The position numbers and the translations under genes are program-made. DNA of 64,000 nucleotides, taken from the NCBI GenBank assembly GCA_019510305.1, contig JAEKKN010000024.1, positions 1 through 64,000 of the forward strand, read 5' to 3'. The notes beneath the pieces were generated by a model that was not told the origin of the DNA, did no database searches, and was given only the letters and a program-made list of their open reading frames with translations. Below are positions 16,837-25,120 of the stretch, in pieces (position 1 is the stretch's first letter; the number at the start of each line of letters is the position of its first letter). The stretch is from Microbacterium sp. (lineage in GTDB: Bacteria > Actinomycetota > Actinomycetes > Actinomycetales > Microbacteriaceae).

Positions 16837-18576
16837 ATGCGGGCGATCATGGTCATGTTCGACAGCCTCAACCGGCACATGCTGCCGCCCTACGGCTCAG
16901 AGGAGATCGAGGCGCCGAACTTCCGTCGGCTGGCCGAGCGCACGGTCACCTTCGACAACTTCTATGCGGGCTCGATGCCGTGCATGCCCGCACGGCGCGA
17001 ACTGCACACGGGTCGATACAACTTCCTGCATCGCAGCTGGGGTCCGCTCGAGCCCTTCGACGATTCGATGCCTGAGATCCTCGGACGCAACGGCGTGCAC
17101 ACGCACCTCGCCAGCGACCATCCCCACTACTGGGAGGACGGCGGAGCAACGTACCACCCGCGCTACACCACGTGGGAGTTCTTCCGAGGTCAGGAAGGCG
17201 ACCCGTGGAAGGCCGACGTCGCAGCCGAGCCGCACGGGACGACAGGGTTCAAGGGTCGCCTGCATCGGCAGGACGCGATCAACCGCGGCTACCTCCGGCG
17301 CGAGGCGGATCATCCGCAGACTCTCACCTTCGACGCCGGAGTGGAGTTCCTGCAGACGAACGCCGACGCCGATCGCTGGTTCGTGCAGATCGAGTGCTTC
17401 GACCCTCACGAGCCGTTCTTCACGTACGACGAGTACAAGAAGCTCTACCCGCACGACTACGACGGGCCCGAGTTCGACTGGCCGTCGTACTCCAAGGTCA
17501 CCGAACCCGAGGATCAGGTGGAGCACGCGCGCTTCGAATACAAGGCGCTCGTGAGCATGTGCGACCGCTCCCTGGGGCGGGTGCTCGACGTGATGGACGA
17601 ACACGACATGTGGGACGACACGCTCCTCATCGTCAACACCGACCACGGCTTCCTCCTGGGCGAGCACGGATGGTGGGCGAAGAGCGTGCAGCCGTGGTTC
17701 AACGAGCTCGTGCACCTGCCCGCCTTCGTCTGGGACCCCCGCACCCGTCGTTCGGGCGAGCGCAGCGCAGATCTCGTGCAGACCATCGACATCGCTCCGA
17801 CGCTCCTCGACTTCTTCGGTGTCGACCCGACCGAGGACATGCTCGGAGCTCCGTTTCAGAGCGTCTCCCGCGACGGTGCGCTGTTCGGCATCCACGGCGG
17901 CCACGTCAACGTCACCGACGGCCGTTACGTCTACATGCGCGCATGCGCCACGGCCGAGAACTCTCCGCTCGAGGAGTACACGCTCATGCCCACGCACATG
18001 CGCGGACGCTTCGATCCGGCGGAGTTCGCCGGCGCCGAGCTCTCCGAGCCGTTCTCGTTCACGAAGGGCATCCGCCCGCTGCGGCTCACCGGTCGTGCGC
18101 AGATCAATCCCTTCAACTACGGGACGCTGCTCTTCGACCTCCACGAAGACCCCGCCCAGGAGCATCCGCTCGACGACGCCGACGTCGAGCTGCGGATGCT
18201 GAGGCTCCTCGCCCGCCTGCTGCGCGCGAACGACGCGCCCGCGAGCCAGTTCGAACGCCTCGGCATCCCGGTGGACGACGAGCCGGGCGACGAGCACCTT
18301 CTCGTGCACGACCAGCGCGACCGCGCGGCGGCGGCGGCGATCCCCATGCCGGCGCTCGACGAGTTCGCCCACGGGACGTTCGGCCTCGCCACCCCGGTGC
18401 CCGAGCTGCTCGCGCACCCGGTGTCGCGCGAGATCGTCACGCGCTACGCGCCGATGCTCGCGCAGAGCGAGATCCTCGGGATGCTGGGGAGCACGAGCCT
18501 GTACAGCCTCGCCGCGGTGGTCGGAATGCCGGTGCCGCAGCTGCATCGGGTCGCCGACGAGCTCGCGGCGATCTAG
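16837..18576 (+). CDS. Type I (formylglycine) sulfatase, cytoplasmic
   Basis: Predicted to hydrolyse sulfate esters using a formylglycine residue. It has 579 residues and no signal peptide, so it acts inside the cell. The modification motif C-X-P-X-R is Cys49-Met-Pro-Ala-Arg53, followed by 'LHTGR' (56-60). The N-terminal metal Asp is in 'MFDSLNR'; further metal-site residues are in 'NTDHGFLLGEHG'. The C-terminal ~150 residues are a family-specific extension. Its maturase gene follows 9 bp later. The substrate (aryl, carbohydrate or other sulfate ester) cannot be read from sequence. Confidence 0.93.
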   Translation: MRAIMVMFDSLNRHMLPPYGSEEIEAPNFRRLAERTVTFDNFYAGSMPCMPARRELHTGRYNFLHRSWGPLEPFDDSMPEILGRNGVHTHLASDHPHYWEDGGATYHPRYTTWEFFRGQEGDPWKADVAAEPHGTTGFKGRLHRQDAINRGYLRREADHPQTLTFDAGVEFLQTNADADRWFVQIECFDPHEPFFTYDEYKKLYPHDYDGPEFDWPSYSKVTEPEDQVEHARFEYKALVSMCDRSLGRVLDVMDEHDMWDDTLLIVNTDHGFLLGEHGWWAKSVQPWFNELVHLPAFVWDPRTRRSGERSADLVQTIDIAPTLLDFFGVDPTEDMLGAPFQSVSRDGALFGIHGGHVNVTDGRYVYMRACATAENSPLEEYTLMPTHMRGRFDPAEFAGAELSEPFSFTKGIRPLRLTGRAQINPFNYGTLLFDLHEDPAQEHPLDDADVELRMLRLLARLLRANDAPASQFERLGIPVDDEPGDEHLLVHDQRDRAAAAAIPMPALDEFAHGTFGLATPVPELLAHPVSREIVTRYAPMLAQSEILGMLGSTSLYSLAAVVGMPVPQLHRVADELAAI

Positions 18577-18585
18577 GACATACCC

Positions 18586-19593
18586 GTGAACGACGGCGTC
18601 GTGGGGTGCGGATGCGGGTGCGGAATGCCCCCACGTCCGATCTCGCAGAACATCGAGATCGGATCCCGTCCGGCGCTCGTGGTCCCGCCCGTGGCGCCGT
18701 CGTCGAGCTCGAGCGGCCATCTGGTCGAGCAGGTGCGGATGCCGGCGGGAACCCTGCTGATGGGCGACTCCTCCGGCGACCACAACCCCGGAGACGGCGA
18801 GCTGCCGGTGCACCCCGTCGACGTCGCCGCGTTCGAGATCGATGCGACCACCGTCACCAACGCGGACTTCGCGCGATTCGTCGCCGAGACCGGATACCGC
18901 ACCGAAGCCGAGCTGTTCGGGTACTCGGCCGTCTTCCACCTCATGGTCGAGGCCGACCCCGCAGACGTCATGGGGCCGGCAGGCGGCACGCCCTGGTGGT
19001 TCGGTGTGCATGGTGCCGACTGGGCCCACCCGCGGGGGCGCAAGTCGGACCTCGACGGCCTCGAGGAGCATCCCGTCGTCCATGTGAGCTGGAACGATGC
19101 TCGGGCGTACTGCGGGTGGGCCGGGCGCCGGCTTCCCTCCGAGGTCGAGTGGGAGTACGCCTCGAGAGGCGGCCTGGTCGGCGCGAGGTATCCCTGGGGT
19201 GACGAAGACGTCGACGAGGGCGGGTGGAGGGCCAACATCTGGCAGGGCGTGTTCCCGCACGTGAACACGGCCGAGGACGGATGGTTGACGACCGCGCCCG
19301 TGCGCTCGTTCGCACCGAACGGCTACGGCCTGTGGCAGACCGTGGGCAACGTGTGGGAGTGGTGCGCCGACGCATTCGCCGCCGACGCGCATCTGCGGCG
19401 AGCGGAGGGCCGTCCCGCAGAACACGGATCGCCCGGGTCGTCGAGAGTTCTCCGCGGCGGCAGCTACCTGTGCCATTCTTCGTACTGCAACAGGTACCGG
19501 AACTCCGCGCGGTCGTCGAACACACCGGACTCGTCGATGGGCAACGCCGGGTTCCGCACCGTCTCCGCGGCGGGCAGAGAGGCGGAATCATGA
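18586..19593 (+). CDS. Formylglycine-generating enzyme (FGE/SUMF1 family)
   Basis: Cu(I)-dependent oxidase that converts the sulfatase motif Cys to formylglycine. It has 335 residues from the GTG at 18586; TAGGA overlapping the sulfatase stop is its ribosome-binding site. The C-terminal core 'RVLRGGSYLCHSSYCNRYR' contains the two copper-binding active-site cysteines (about 296 and 301), in the same CxxxxC arrangement as human FGE. The following 'SSNTPDSSMGNAGFR' is also strongly conserved. An unusual N-terminus 'GCGCGCGMP' precedes the catalytic domain. Its stop overlaps the next gene as ATGA. Function is certain from the motif and adjacency to its substrate. Confidence 0.95.
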   Translation: MNDGVVGCGCGCGMPPRPISQNIEIGSRPALVVPPVAPSSSSSGHLVEQVRMPAGTLLMGDSSGDHNPGDGELPVHPVDVAAFEIDATTVTNADFARFVAETGYRTEAELFGYSAVFHLMVEADPADVMGPAGGTPWWFGVHGADWAHPRGRKSDLDGLEEHPVVHVSWNDARAYCGWAGRRLPSEVEWEYASRGGLVGARYPWGDEDVDEGGWRANIWQGVFPHVNTAEDGWLTTAPVRSFAPNGYGLWQTVGNVWEWCADAFAADAHLRRAEGRPAEHGSPGSSRVLRGGSYLCHSSYCNRYRNSARSSNTPDSSMGNAGFRTVSAAGREAES

Positions 19594-19949
19594 CGAGAAG
19601 ACGGTTCCCAGACCGCGTCTATCGCGAGGGGGCCGAGCCAGACCCGCGATTCAGCCTCGCGAACGAACGCACCTTTCTCGCGTGGTTGCGCACCGCACTC
19701 GCGATGTACGCGGCGGCCTTCGCGCTCGAGGCCCTGTCGCTGCCAGAGGCGGTCGGGTGGCGTATCGCCGCCGCCGCGGTGTTCCTGCTCCTCGGTACGC
19801 TCGCCGCAGTGCAGGCGTGGTTCGGATGGAGCGCCGCAGAGAAGGCGTTGCGGCGCTCGGCGCCCCTGCCGGGCCTCGGGGTCGGGGGCGTCATCGTCAT
19901 CGGCATCGTCGTCGCTGCAGGCCTCGTGACGATCGGCATGTTCGTGTGA
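19590..19949 (+). CDS. DUF202 (YidH-like) membrane protein
   Basis: A 119-residue protein with an N-terminal 'FSLANERTFLAWLRTALAMY' DUF202 signature and three hydrophobic helices. The ATG overlaps the FGE stop. The biochemical role of this family is not established. It is followed by a second DUF202 gene through a GTGA overlap, so the two are probably made together and may form a complex. Confidence 0.85.
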   Translation: MTRRRFPDRVYREGAEPDPRFSLANERTFLAWLRTALAMYAAAFALEALSLPEAVGWRIAAAAVFLLLGTLAAVQAWFGWSAAEKALRRSAPLPGLGVGGVIVIGIVVAAGLVTIGMFV

Positions 19950-20281
19950 GCGAGGGTCCCCGTTCGATCTTCGACAGCGGCCTGCAGCCCGAGCGGACCC
20001 TGCTCGCGTGGCGACGGACCTGCCTCGCCTTCGCCACCGCCAACCTGATCGCCCTGCGCTTCACGATCGAGCTCGCGGGTGCCGTCGCGGTCATGATCGC
20101 GCTCGCAGGCACCGCACTCGCGCTCGCCGCGTACGCGCTCGCCGCCGTGGGCTACCGGCGCGCCACGGCGAGCCTGATCCGTGACGGCGTGCTCGACCGC
20201 AGCGCACTGCCGCTGCTTCTGGCGACCGCGTCGACCCTGCTGCTCGGAGTCGCTGCGGGGATCTTCCTCGTACTGGACTGA
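19946..20281 (+). CDS. DUF202-family membrane protein (second copy)
   Basis: A 111-residue protein from GTG 19946 (GTGA overlap with the preceding stop). It has the DUF202 signature 'LQPERTLLAWRRTCLAFATA' and three predicted helices. It is a diverged paralogue of the preceding protein rather than a tandem duplicate, because similarity is confined to the signature. Its function is unknown; it is the last gene of the sulfatase-FGE transcription unit. Confidence 0.82.
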   Translation: MSEGPRSIFDSGLQPERTLLAWRRTCLAFATANLIALRFTIELAGAVAVMIALAGTALALAAYALAAVGYRRATASLIRDGVLDRSALPLLLATASTLLLGVAAGIFLVLD

Positions 20282-20307
20282 GACGCGGGCCGACGATGCC
20301 GCCCTGG

Positions 20308-20322
20308 CATAATGAACCCGTG
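20308..20322 (+). promoter_or_regulatory. -10 element giving a probably leaderless transcript
   Basis: CATAAT (20308-20313) is followed after 6 bp by the GTG at 20320. This spacing puts the transcription start at or next to the start codon. No ribosome-binding site is seen. A -35 box is not evident. Confidence 0.45.
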
Positions 20323-20925
20323 CGTCAGTCCCGGAAGCCCGCCGTCCTGCGCGGCTTCGCGGCGTCGGCGCTGGCGATCTTCGTGGCTCTCGCCGGGCAC
20401 GTCACGGCCGGCGGCGCCATGCCGGGCCCTCTGGGCATCCTGGTGCCGTGGGTGCTGTCCTTCATGGTCTGCGTGCTGCTGGCCGGCCGCCGGCTCTCGG
20501 CCGTGCGGCTGAGCGTCTCGGTCGCGGTGAGCCAGTTCCTCTTCCACGCGCTGTTCGTCCTGGGCACGATCACGCCCTCAGGGACCGTCGGCGGTCACGT
20601 GCACGGCGCACCGCTGCAGCTTCCTCCGACGGAGGGGCTCAGCGCCACCGCGGCGGCAGACGGCATGATGTGGTTCGGGCACCTCGTCGCGGCGCTGATC
20701 ACGATCGTCGCCCTGCATCGTGGCGAGAGCATGCTGCTCGCCCTGCGCGATCTCGCGGAGCAGAGCGTCCGCTGGTTGCGTCGTCGCATCGACGCGATCC
20801 TCTTCACGTCGACCCCCTCGCCTGTCGGCTCCCCGACTGCGTCCCGCGAACCCGAGGCCCTTCGCGACCTCGCATTCCTCTCCCCTCTCCGCGGGCGCGC
20901 TCCGCCGGCTCTCGCCGCCGTCTGA
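20320..20925 (+). CDS. Polytopic membrane protein of the copper block
   Basis: About 201 residues with four predicted transmembrane helices and a periplasmic loop containing 'GGHVHGAP', a possible metal-binding His pair. A helix such as 'GMMWFGHLVAALITIVALHRG' region carries a further His. The start is taken at GTG 20320 just after a -10 element; an in-frame ATG at 20296 is alternative. I do not recognise a named family, but position before CopC and PCuAC genes suggests a part in copper handling. The 124 bp between it and copC hold only the copC leader. Confidence 0.7.
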   Translation: MRQSRKPAVLRGFAASALAIFVALAGHVTAGGAMPGPLGILVPWVLSFMVCVLLAGRRLSAVRLSVSVAVSQFLFHALFVLGTITPSGTVGGHVHGAPLQLPPTEGLSATAAADGMMWFGHLVAALITIVALHRGESMLLALRDLAEQSVRWLRRRIDAILFTSTPSPVGSPTASREPEALRDLAFLSPLRGRAPPALAAV

Positions 20926-21049
20926 TCCGCGTCGTCGCGACTCCTCCGAGTCCTTCGGCGATTCCCGTCGCGTGCCATCCGGCGCAGCCGGTGTCGCGAT
21001 TCCCATCCGAGGCGTCGATCGACGACGCCCGTCGAGAGGTCCGTCCTGC

Positions 21050-21661
21050 ATGTCCCCTGTCCGCAGATTCGCGGCGGGTGCGCTCGCGGCGGTCGTCGTG
21101 ATCCTCGCGACCGCCCTGCCTGCATCCGCTCATGATTCGCTCACCTCGAGCACACCCGAAACCGACGAAAGGCTCTCCGCCCCGCCCGACGGCATCTCGC
21201 TCACCTTCAGCGGCGAGCTGCTCACGCTCGGCGATTCGATGACGGGCGCCGTGGTGCTCGTCGTGGACGAGGAGGGCCGGGAATGGGCTGACGGCGACGC
21301 CGTCGTGAACGGCAACAGCGTCACGCTGGCGGTGAAGCCGGGCATGCCCGAGGCGGGCTACCAGGTGCGCTGGCAGGTCATCTCCGAGGATGGGCATCCG
21401 ATCTCGGGAGTCATCCCGTTCACGATCGGCGACGCAGCGCCGATGAAGGGCGAACAAGCGGGAACCGGCGGTGCGAACCCACCGTCGACGACGACGGATC
21501 AGGCGGCTGACGAAGCCGACGGTGCGGTGCGGACGCTGCTCGTCGCTGCAGGCGGAGCGGCCGTCGCCGCGATCGCCTACCTCCTCTATCGATTCCTCCG
21601 TCGCCGGAAGGCGACGGCCGCGGCGCCCGACGAGGGCGACCCTGCGGACTCTCAACTCTGA
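21050..21661 (+). CDS. CopC-domain copper-resistance protein, membrane anchored
   Basis: Predicted extracytoplasmic Cu-binding protein of 203 residues. The signal peptide ends at 'LPASA'; the mature N-terminus is then His28 ('HDSLTSSTP'), the Cu(II) ligand typical of CopC. The second ligand region is 'SEDGHPISG'. After the CopC domain (to about 145) comes a Thr/Ala linker and a C-terminal helix 'LLVAAGGAAVAAIAYLLY' with a basic cytoplasmic tail. The start at ATG 21050 is preceded by GAGAGG. The PCuAC gene follows 11 bp later. Confidence 0.9.
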   Translation: MSPVRRFAAGALAAVVVILATALPASAHDSLTSSTPETDERLSAPPDGISLTFSGELLTLGDSMTGAVVLVVDEEGREWADGDAVVNGNSVTLAVKPGMPEAGYQVRWQVISEDGHPISGVIPFTIGDAAPMKGEQAGTGGANPPSTTTDQAADEADGAVRTLLVAAGGAAVAAIAYLLYRFLRRRKATAAAPDEGDPADSQL

Positions 21662-21672
21662 AAGGCAACAAC

Positions 21673-22191
21673 ATGGACACCACTGCAAAGAAATCGACCC
21701 TGCACGTGGCCGCGGTGATCGCGGCCGCCATGCTCGCACTCACCGGCTGTGCATCGGCCTCGCCCGCGGCGGAAGCCGAGAAGGTCGCCGCCGCCGACAC
21801 CGTCACGATCGATGACGCCTGGGTCAAGGCGGCGGACGAGGGCATGTCCGCCGGATTCGGGATGCTCCGCAACTCCGGAGAACAGGACGTGACCGTCGTC
21901 TCGGCGCAGACCGAAGCGTCGAGCATGGTCGAGTTGCACGAAACCGTCGAGAACGACGCCGGCGAGATGGTGATGCGCGAGCGAGAGGGCGGTTTCGTCA
22001 TTCCGGCCGGAGGCACGCTCACACTGGAGCCGGGGGCGAACCACATCATGCTGATGGATCTGGCGAAGCCGCTGAAGGCCGGAGACGAAGTGGCCTTCAC
22101 GCTGACGTTCTCCGATGGCTCGACGGTCGACTTCACGGCACCGGTCAAGGACTACTCCGGCGCCAACGAGAACTACGACACGGATCAGTGA
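21673..22191 (+). CDS. PCuAC-family periplasmic copper chaperone lipoprotein
   Basis: Cu(I) chaperone of the DUF461/PCuAC family, 172 residues, usually supplying copper to respiratory oxidases or other cuproproteins. Lipobox LTGC places lipidation at Cys26. The His/Met copper signature (H-x10-M-x21-H-x-M type) is visible as 'VELHETVENDAGEMVM' and 'GANHIMLMDL'. Its stop shares a base with the downstream DyP start (TGATG), so the two are coupled. Confidence 0.92.
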   Translation: MDTTAKKSTLHVAAVIAAAMLALTGCASASPAAEAEKVAAADTVTIDDAWVKAADEGMSAGFGMLRNSGEQDVTVVSAQTEASSMVELHETVENDAGEMVMREREGGFVIPAGGTLTLEPGANHIMLMDLAKPLKAGDEVAFTLTFSDGSTVDFTAPVKDYSGANENYDTDQ

Positions 22192-23414
22192 TGTCGGCGC
22201 CCCTCGAGGGCGCTCGATCCGACCGCGCCGGTTCCTCCCGGCGGCAGTTCCTCCTCGGAGGGGCTGTCGCCGGGCTGGGGGCGGCGGCTGCGGTCGGCAT
22301 CGACTACGCCCTGAATCAGAAACCGGCGCCCGCTGCGCCGTCCGAGCCGATGAACGGCGAAGAGAGCGTGCCGTTCTTCGGTGCGCACCAGGCGGGCGTC
22401 GACACTTCGGCTCAAGCCCACGGGACATTCATCGCGCTCGACCTGTTCGACGCCGTCGACAGTGACGGGATCATCCGCCTGCTGCGGCTCCTCACCGATG
22501 ACGCGGCGAGGCTGACCCAAGGCAGGCCCGCCCTCGCCGACTCGGAACCCGAGCTCGCCGCGAGCCCCGCACGTCTCACCGTCACCTTCGGTTTCGGCGC
22601 GCGGCTCGTGGCGAGGGCGAGCGCGCAGCCGCCGGCCTGGCTCGCTCCCCTGCCGGCCTTCGGGATCGACGCGCTGCAGCCGGAGTTCTCCGACGGAGAC
22701 CTGCTCATCCAGATCGCGGCCGACGACCCGCTCACCGTCGCGCACGCGGCGCGGATGCTGCTGAAGGACTCGAGGTCGTTCGCCGCCGTGCGCTGGACGC
22801 AGGCGGGCTTCCGCCGTGCGTACGGCACCGAGCGCCCGGGAACGACGATGCGCAACCTGTTCGGCCAGGTCGACGGCACCGCCAACCCGCGACCCGGCAC
22901 CCAGGAGTTCGACGACGTCGTGTGGTCGCGCGAAGGGTGGCTCGCCGGCGGGACGGGCGTCGTGATCCGACGCATCCGGATGGACCTCGACAAATGGGAT
23001 CGCCTGGATCGCAGCGGTCGAGAGGCGTCCGTCGGGCGCCGGCTCTCGAACGGTGCGCCGCTCACCGGCGGCGAGGAGTTCGACGAGCCGGACTTCGACG
23101 CGAAGACGGCGATCGGCTTCCCGGTGATCCCGCAGTTCGCGCACATCCGGCGTGCGCGGGGGGACGATGCCGAGAAGATCTTCCGGCGGGCCTACAACTA
23201 CGAGGAGCGACCCATCGGCGCGGGACTGTCCGACTCCGGCCTGATCTTCGTGTCCTTCCAGGCCGACGTCGAGCGGCAGTTCACGCCGATGCAGCGGCGC
23301 CTCGCCGAACTCGACCTGCTGAACGAGTGGACGACGCCGATCGGCTCCGCGGTCTTCGCCGTCCCGCCCGGATGCGAAGAGGGCGGGTTCATCGGCGACA
23401 CGCTCTTCGCCTGA
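22191..23414 (+). CDS. Tat-exported DyP-type haem peroxidase
   Basis: Dye-decolorising peroxidase of the EfeB-like subgroup, 407 residues. Twin-arginine signal 'SSRRQFLLGGAVAGLG' with RR at 17-18 directs export of the folded haem protein. The distal catalytic Asp is in the GxxDG motif ('FGQVDGTANP'), and the likely proximal His is in 'PQFAHIRRARGDD'. I use ATG 22191 (TGATG with PCuAC); GTG 22188 would add one residue. It is linked here to copper genes rather than to efeO/efeU iron-uptake genes. Confidence 0.92.
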   Translation: MSAPLEGARSDRAGSSRRQFLLGGAVAGLGAAAAVGIDYALNQKPAPAAPSEPMNGEESVPFFGAHQAGVDTSAQAHGTFIALDLFDAVDSDGIIRLLRLLTDDAARLTQGRPALADSEPELAASPARLTVTFGFGARLVARASAQPPAWLAPLPAFGIDALQPEFSDGDLLIQIAADDPLTVAHAARMLLKDSRSFAAVRWTQAGFRRAYGTERPGTTMRNLFGQVDGTANPRPGTQEFDDVVWSREGWLAGGTGVVIRRIRMDLDKWDRLDRSGREASVGRRLSNGAPLTGGEEFDEPDFDAKTAIGFPVIPQFAHIRRARGDDAEKIFRRAYNYEERPIGAGLSDSGLIFVSFQADVERQFTPMQRRLAELDLLNEWTTPIGSAVFAVPPGCEEGGFIGDTLFA

Positions 23415-23555
23415 TGTCGTCCGCCTGGTCCCTTCTCGACCGCCGGAGGGTACGAGGCGGCGACGGGATACTCCGGCGGCTCCTTCCTGTCAACGGGCCT
23501 GCCTCGTGCGCGCCGCGCGCGGATGCTGGTCTCCACCTGAACAGGAGAGGAGAGC

Positions 23556-23789
23556 ATGATGATGAATCCCGAAGCCTTCCTGGACCCCCAGGAGCCGCTC
23601 GTGCCCGAGGAAGCGCCCGACGACTTCAGCGAGGGGACGTTCCCGCCGGAGTCCGACCAGCCCGAGACGCAGGGCGAGGATCCGCTCGACGCCGAGATCG
23701 GCGAGGACGGGCAGGGCGATCTCGACCTCCGGGACGACGGAGGCGTCGACGCCGACGCCCCGACCGACCTGCGGGACGGCACGGAATGA
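23556..23789 (+). CDS. Small acidic protein, unknown function
   Basis: A 77-residue, very acidic, hydrophilic protein ('LDLRDDGGVDADAPTDLRD') with no membrane segment. GGAGAGGAG immediately precedes three consecutive ATG codons (23556-23564). Its stop overlaps the next small gene (ATGA), so the two form a pair. I do not recognise the family; the protein is probably disordered. Nothing is evident in the 141 bp before it apart from its leader. Confidence 0.65.
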   Translation: MMMNPEAFLDPQEPLVPEEAPDDFSEGTFPPESDQPETQGEDPLDAEIGEDGQGDLDLRDDGGVDADAPTDLRDGTE

Positions 23790-24058
23790 GCGGCATCGGC
23801 GACCAGGGCGCGCGGCCGGACGACGTCATCTCGCCGGGCGATCCGGATGCCGAGAAGCGCATCGCCAACCAAGGCGGGGCGCAGCACGAGCCGGTGGAAG
23901 ACGTTCCGGCCGGCGGCGCGGGTGCGGATTCGGGAGCGGCCGATACGGTCGGCGTCGACCCGGCGAGCGAGTCCTCCGTACCCGACGAATCGGTGCACAA
24001 CGCTGAACCGGGCGTCGGCACGCGACGGCCGGACGACGAGGTGGATGCCGAGCGCTGA
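23786..24058 (+). CDS. Small hydrophilic protein, unknown function
   Basis: A 90-residue Asp/Gly/Ala/Pro-rich protein ('GDPDAEKRIANQGGAQHEP') with low complexity and no predicted fold. It overlaps the preceding acidic gene as ATGA. It converges with the LysR gene with only 17 bp between. Coding status rests on the overlap and amino-acid composition rather than homology. Confidence 0.55.
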   Translation: MSGIGDQGARPDDVISPGDPDAEKRIANQGGAQHEPVEDVPAGGAGADSGAADTVGVDPASESSVPDESVHNAEPGVGTRRPDDEVDAER

Positions 24059-24075
24059 ACCCTCGGAAAGAGCCG

Positions 24076-24972
24076 TCAGGCGGACGCTGCGTCCCGCAGG
24101 CACTCCAGGAACGCCCCGCGGACCGCGCTCTCGTCGTCCCGCGTGCGCCAGGCGGCCAGGAGCCGCGTCGTCGGTGATCCGGCGAGGGGTACGACGGCGA
24201 TGGACGGCGGCACCAGCTGGCGGACCGACTCCGGCAGGATGCTGATCCCCACACCCGCCGCCACGAACCCCAGCGCCGTCTCCTGGTGCACGACCTCTTC
24301 GACCACGCGCATGCGTCCCGCCTGAGCGAGGAGCTCGGTCACCCGATCGACGTAACCGGGCATCAGCGCGCGGGGGTAGGCGATCATCGGTTCGGCGATG
24401 ACGTCCTGGAAGGAGGCCTCGGTGCGACCCGCGAGCGCATGGCCGGCGGGCAGGCACGCCACGAGACGCTCCTCGAAGACCACGGCTGTCGACAGCGAAT
24501 CGGCGCCGACTCCCGTCCGAGGGAGCTCGTCGCGGACGATGCCGATGTCGAGAGTGCCCGCACGGAGACGGTCGAACTGCTCGCCCGAGGTGAGCGGCAC
24601 GAGCGTGAGGCTCACCTTCGGGCGTCTGGCGCGGAACAGTCGGACGACCTCCGGCAGCACAGTGTAGTTGGCCGAGCTGACGAAGCCGGCCGTGAGCTGA
24701 CCGGAGAGTCCGTCGACGTAGTCGCGCATGTCCGCCCGCACCGCGTCGACCTCGTCGAGGATCCGCCGCGCGCTCTCCTGCAGATGCACGCCCGCAGCGG
24801 TGAGAGCGACGCGGCGCGTGCTGCGGACGAACAGCGGCGTGCCCACTTCTCGCTCGAGACGTCCGATCTGCACGCTCAGCGGCGGCTGTGACATATGCAG
24901 CTTCTGCGCCGCGCGCCCGAAGTGGAGCTCGTCCGCGACGGCCATGAAGTACCGCAGCTGACGCAGTTCCAT
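24076..24972 (-). CDS. LysR-family transcriptional regulator
   Basis: It has 298 residues. The winged helix-turn-helix is at the N-terminus ('MELRQLRYFMAVADELHFGR', 'AAQKLHMSQPPLSVQIGRLE'), and the LysR substrate-binding domain spans about 90-295. It is transcribed divergently from the amine/nitrogen cluster with 148 bp between, the usual arrangement for a LysR activator of the neighbour. An AGCG-AAA-CGCT inverted repeat (25024-25034) in the gap is a candidate binding element. The inducer is unknown but is expected to be an amine or amide substrate of the cluster. Confidence 0.92.
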   Translation of the reverse strand: MELRQLRYFMAVADELHFGRAAQKLHMSQPPLSVQIGRLEREVGTPLFVRSTRRVALTAAGVHLQESARRILDEVDAVRADMRDYVDGLSGQLTAGFVSSANYTVLPEVVRLFRARRPKVSLTLVPLTSGEQFDRLRAGTLDIGIVRDELPRTGVGADSLSTAVVFEERLVACLPAGHALAGRTEASFQDVIAEPMIAYPRALMPGYVDRVTELLAQAGRMRVVEEVVHQETALGFVAAGVGISILPESVRQLVPPSIAVVPLAGSPTTRLLAAWRTRDDESAVRGAFLECLRDAASA

Positions 24973-25058
24973 TCCCGGGACGATACGCGCCGTGTATTAC
25001 CGATCCGTTACGGCCGCATTGCGAGCGAAACGCTATCAATCGAAGGTGGAAAAGGTAT

Positions 25059-25114
25059 TTGACCTGGGGTTGTTCTGACGGCTTATCTGGTGGGGAAGCA
25101 CCCGATTTGGAGGA
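25059..25114 (+). promoter_or_regulatory. Promoter and ribosome-binding site of the amine/nitrogen operon
   Basis: TTGACC (25059-25064), 18-bp spacer and TTATCT (25083-25088) form a sigma70-type promoter. GGAGGA (25109-25114) sits 6 bp before the ATG at 25121. Confidence 0.65.
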
Positions 25115-25120
25115 CCCGAC

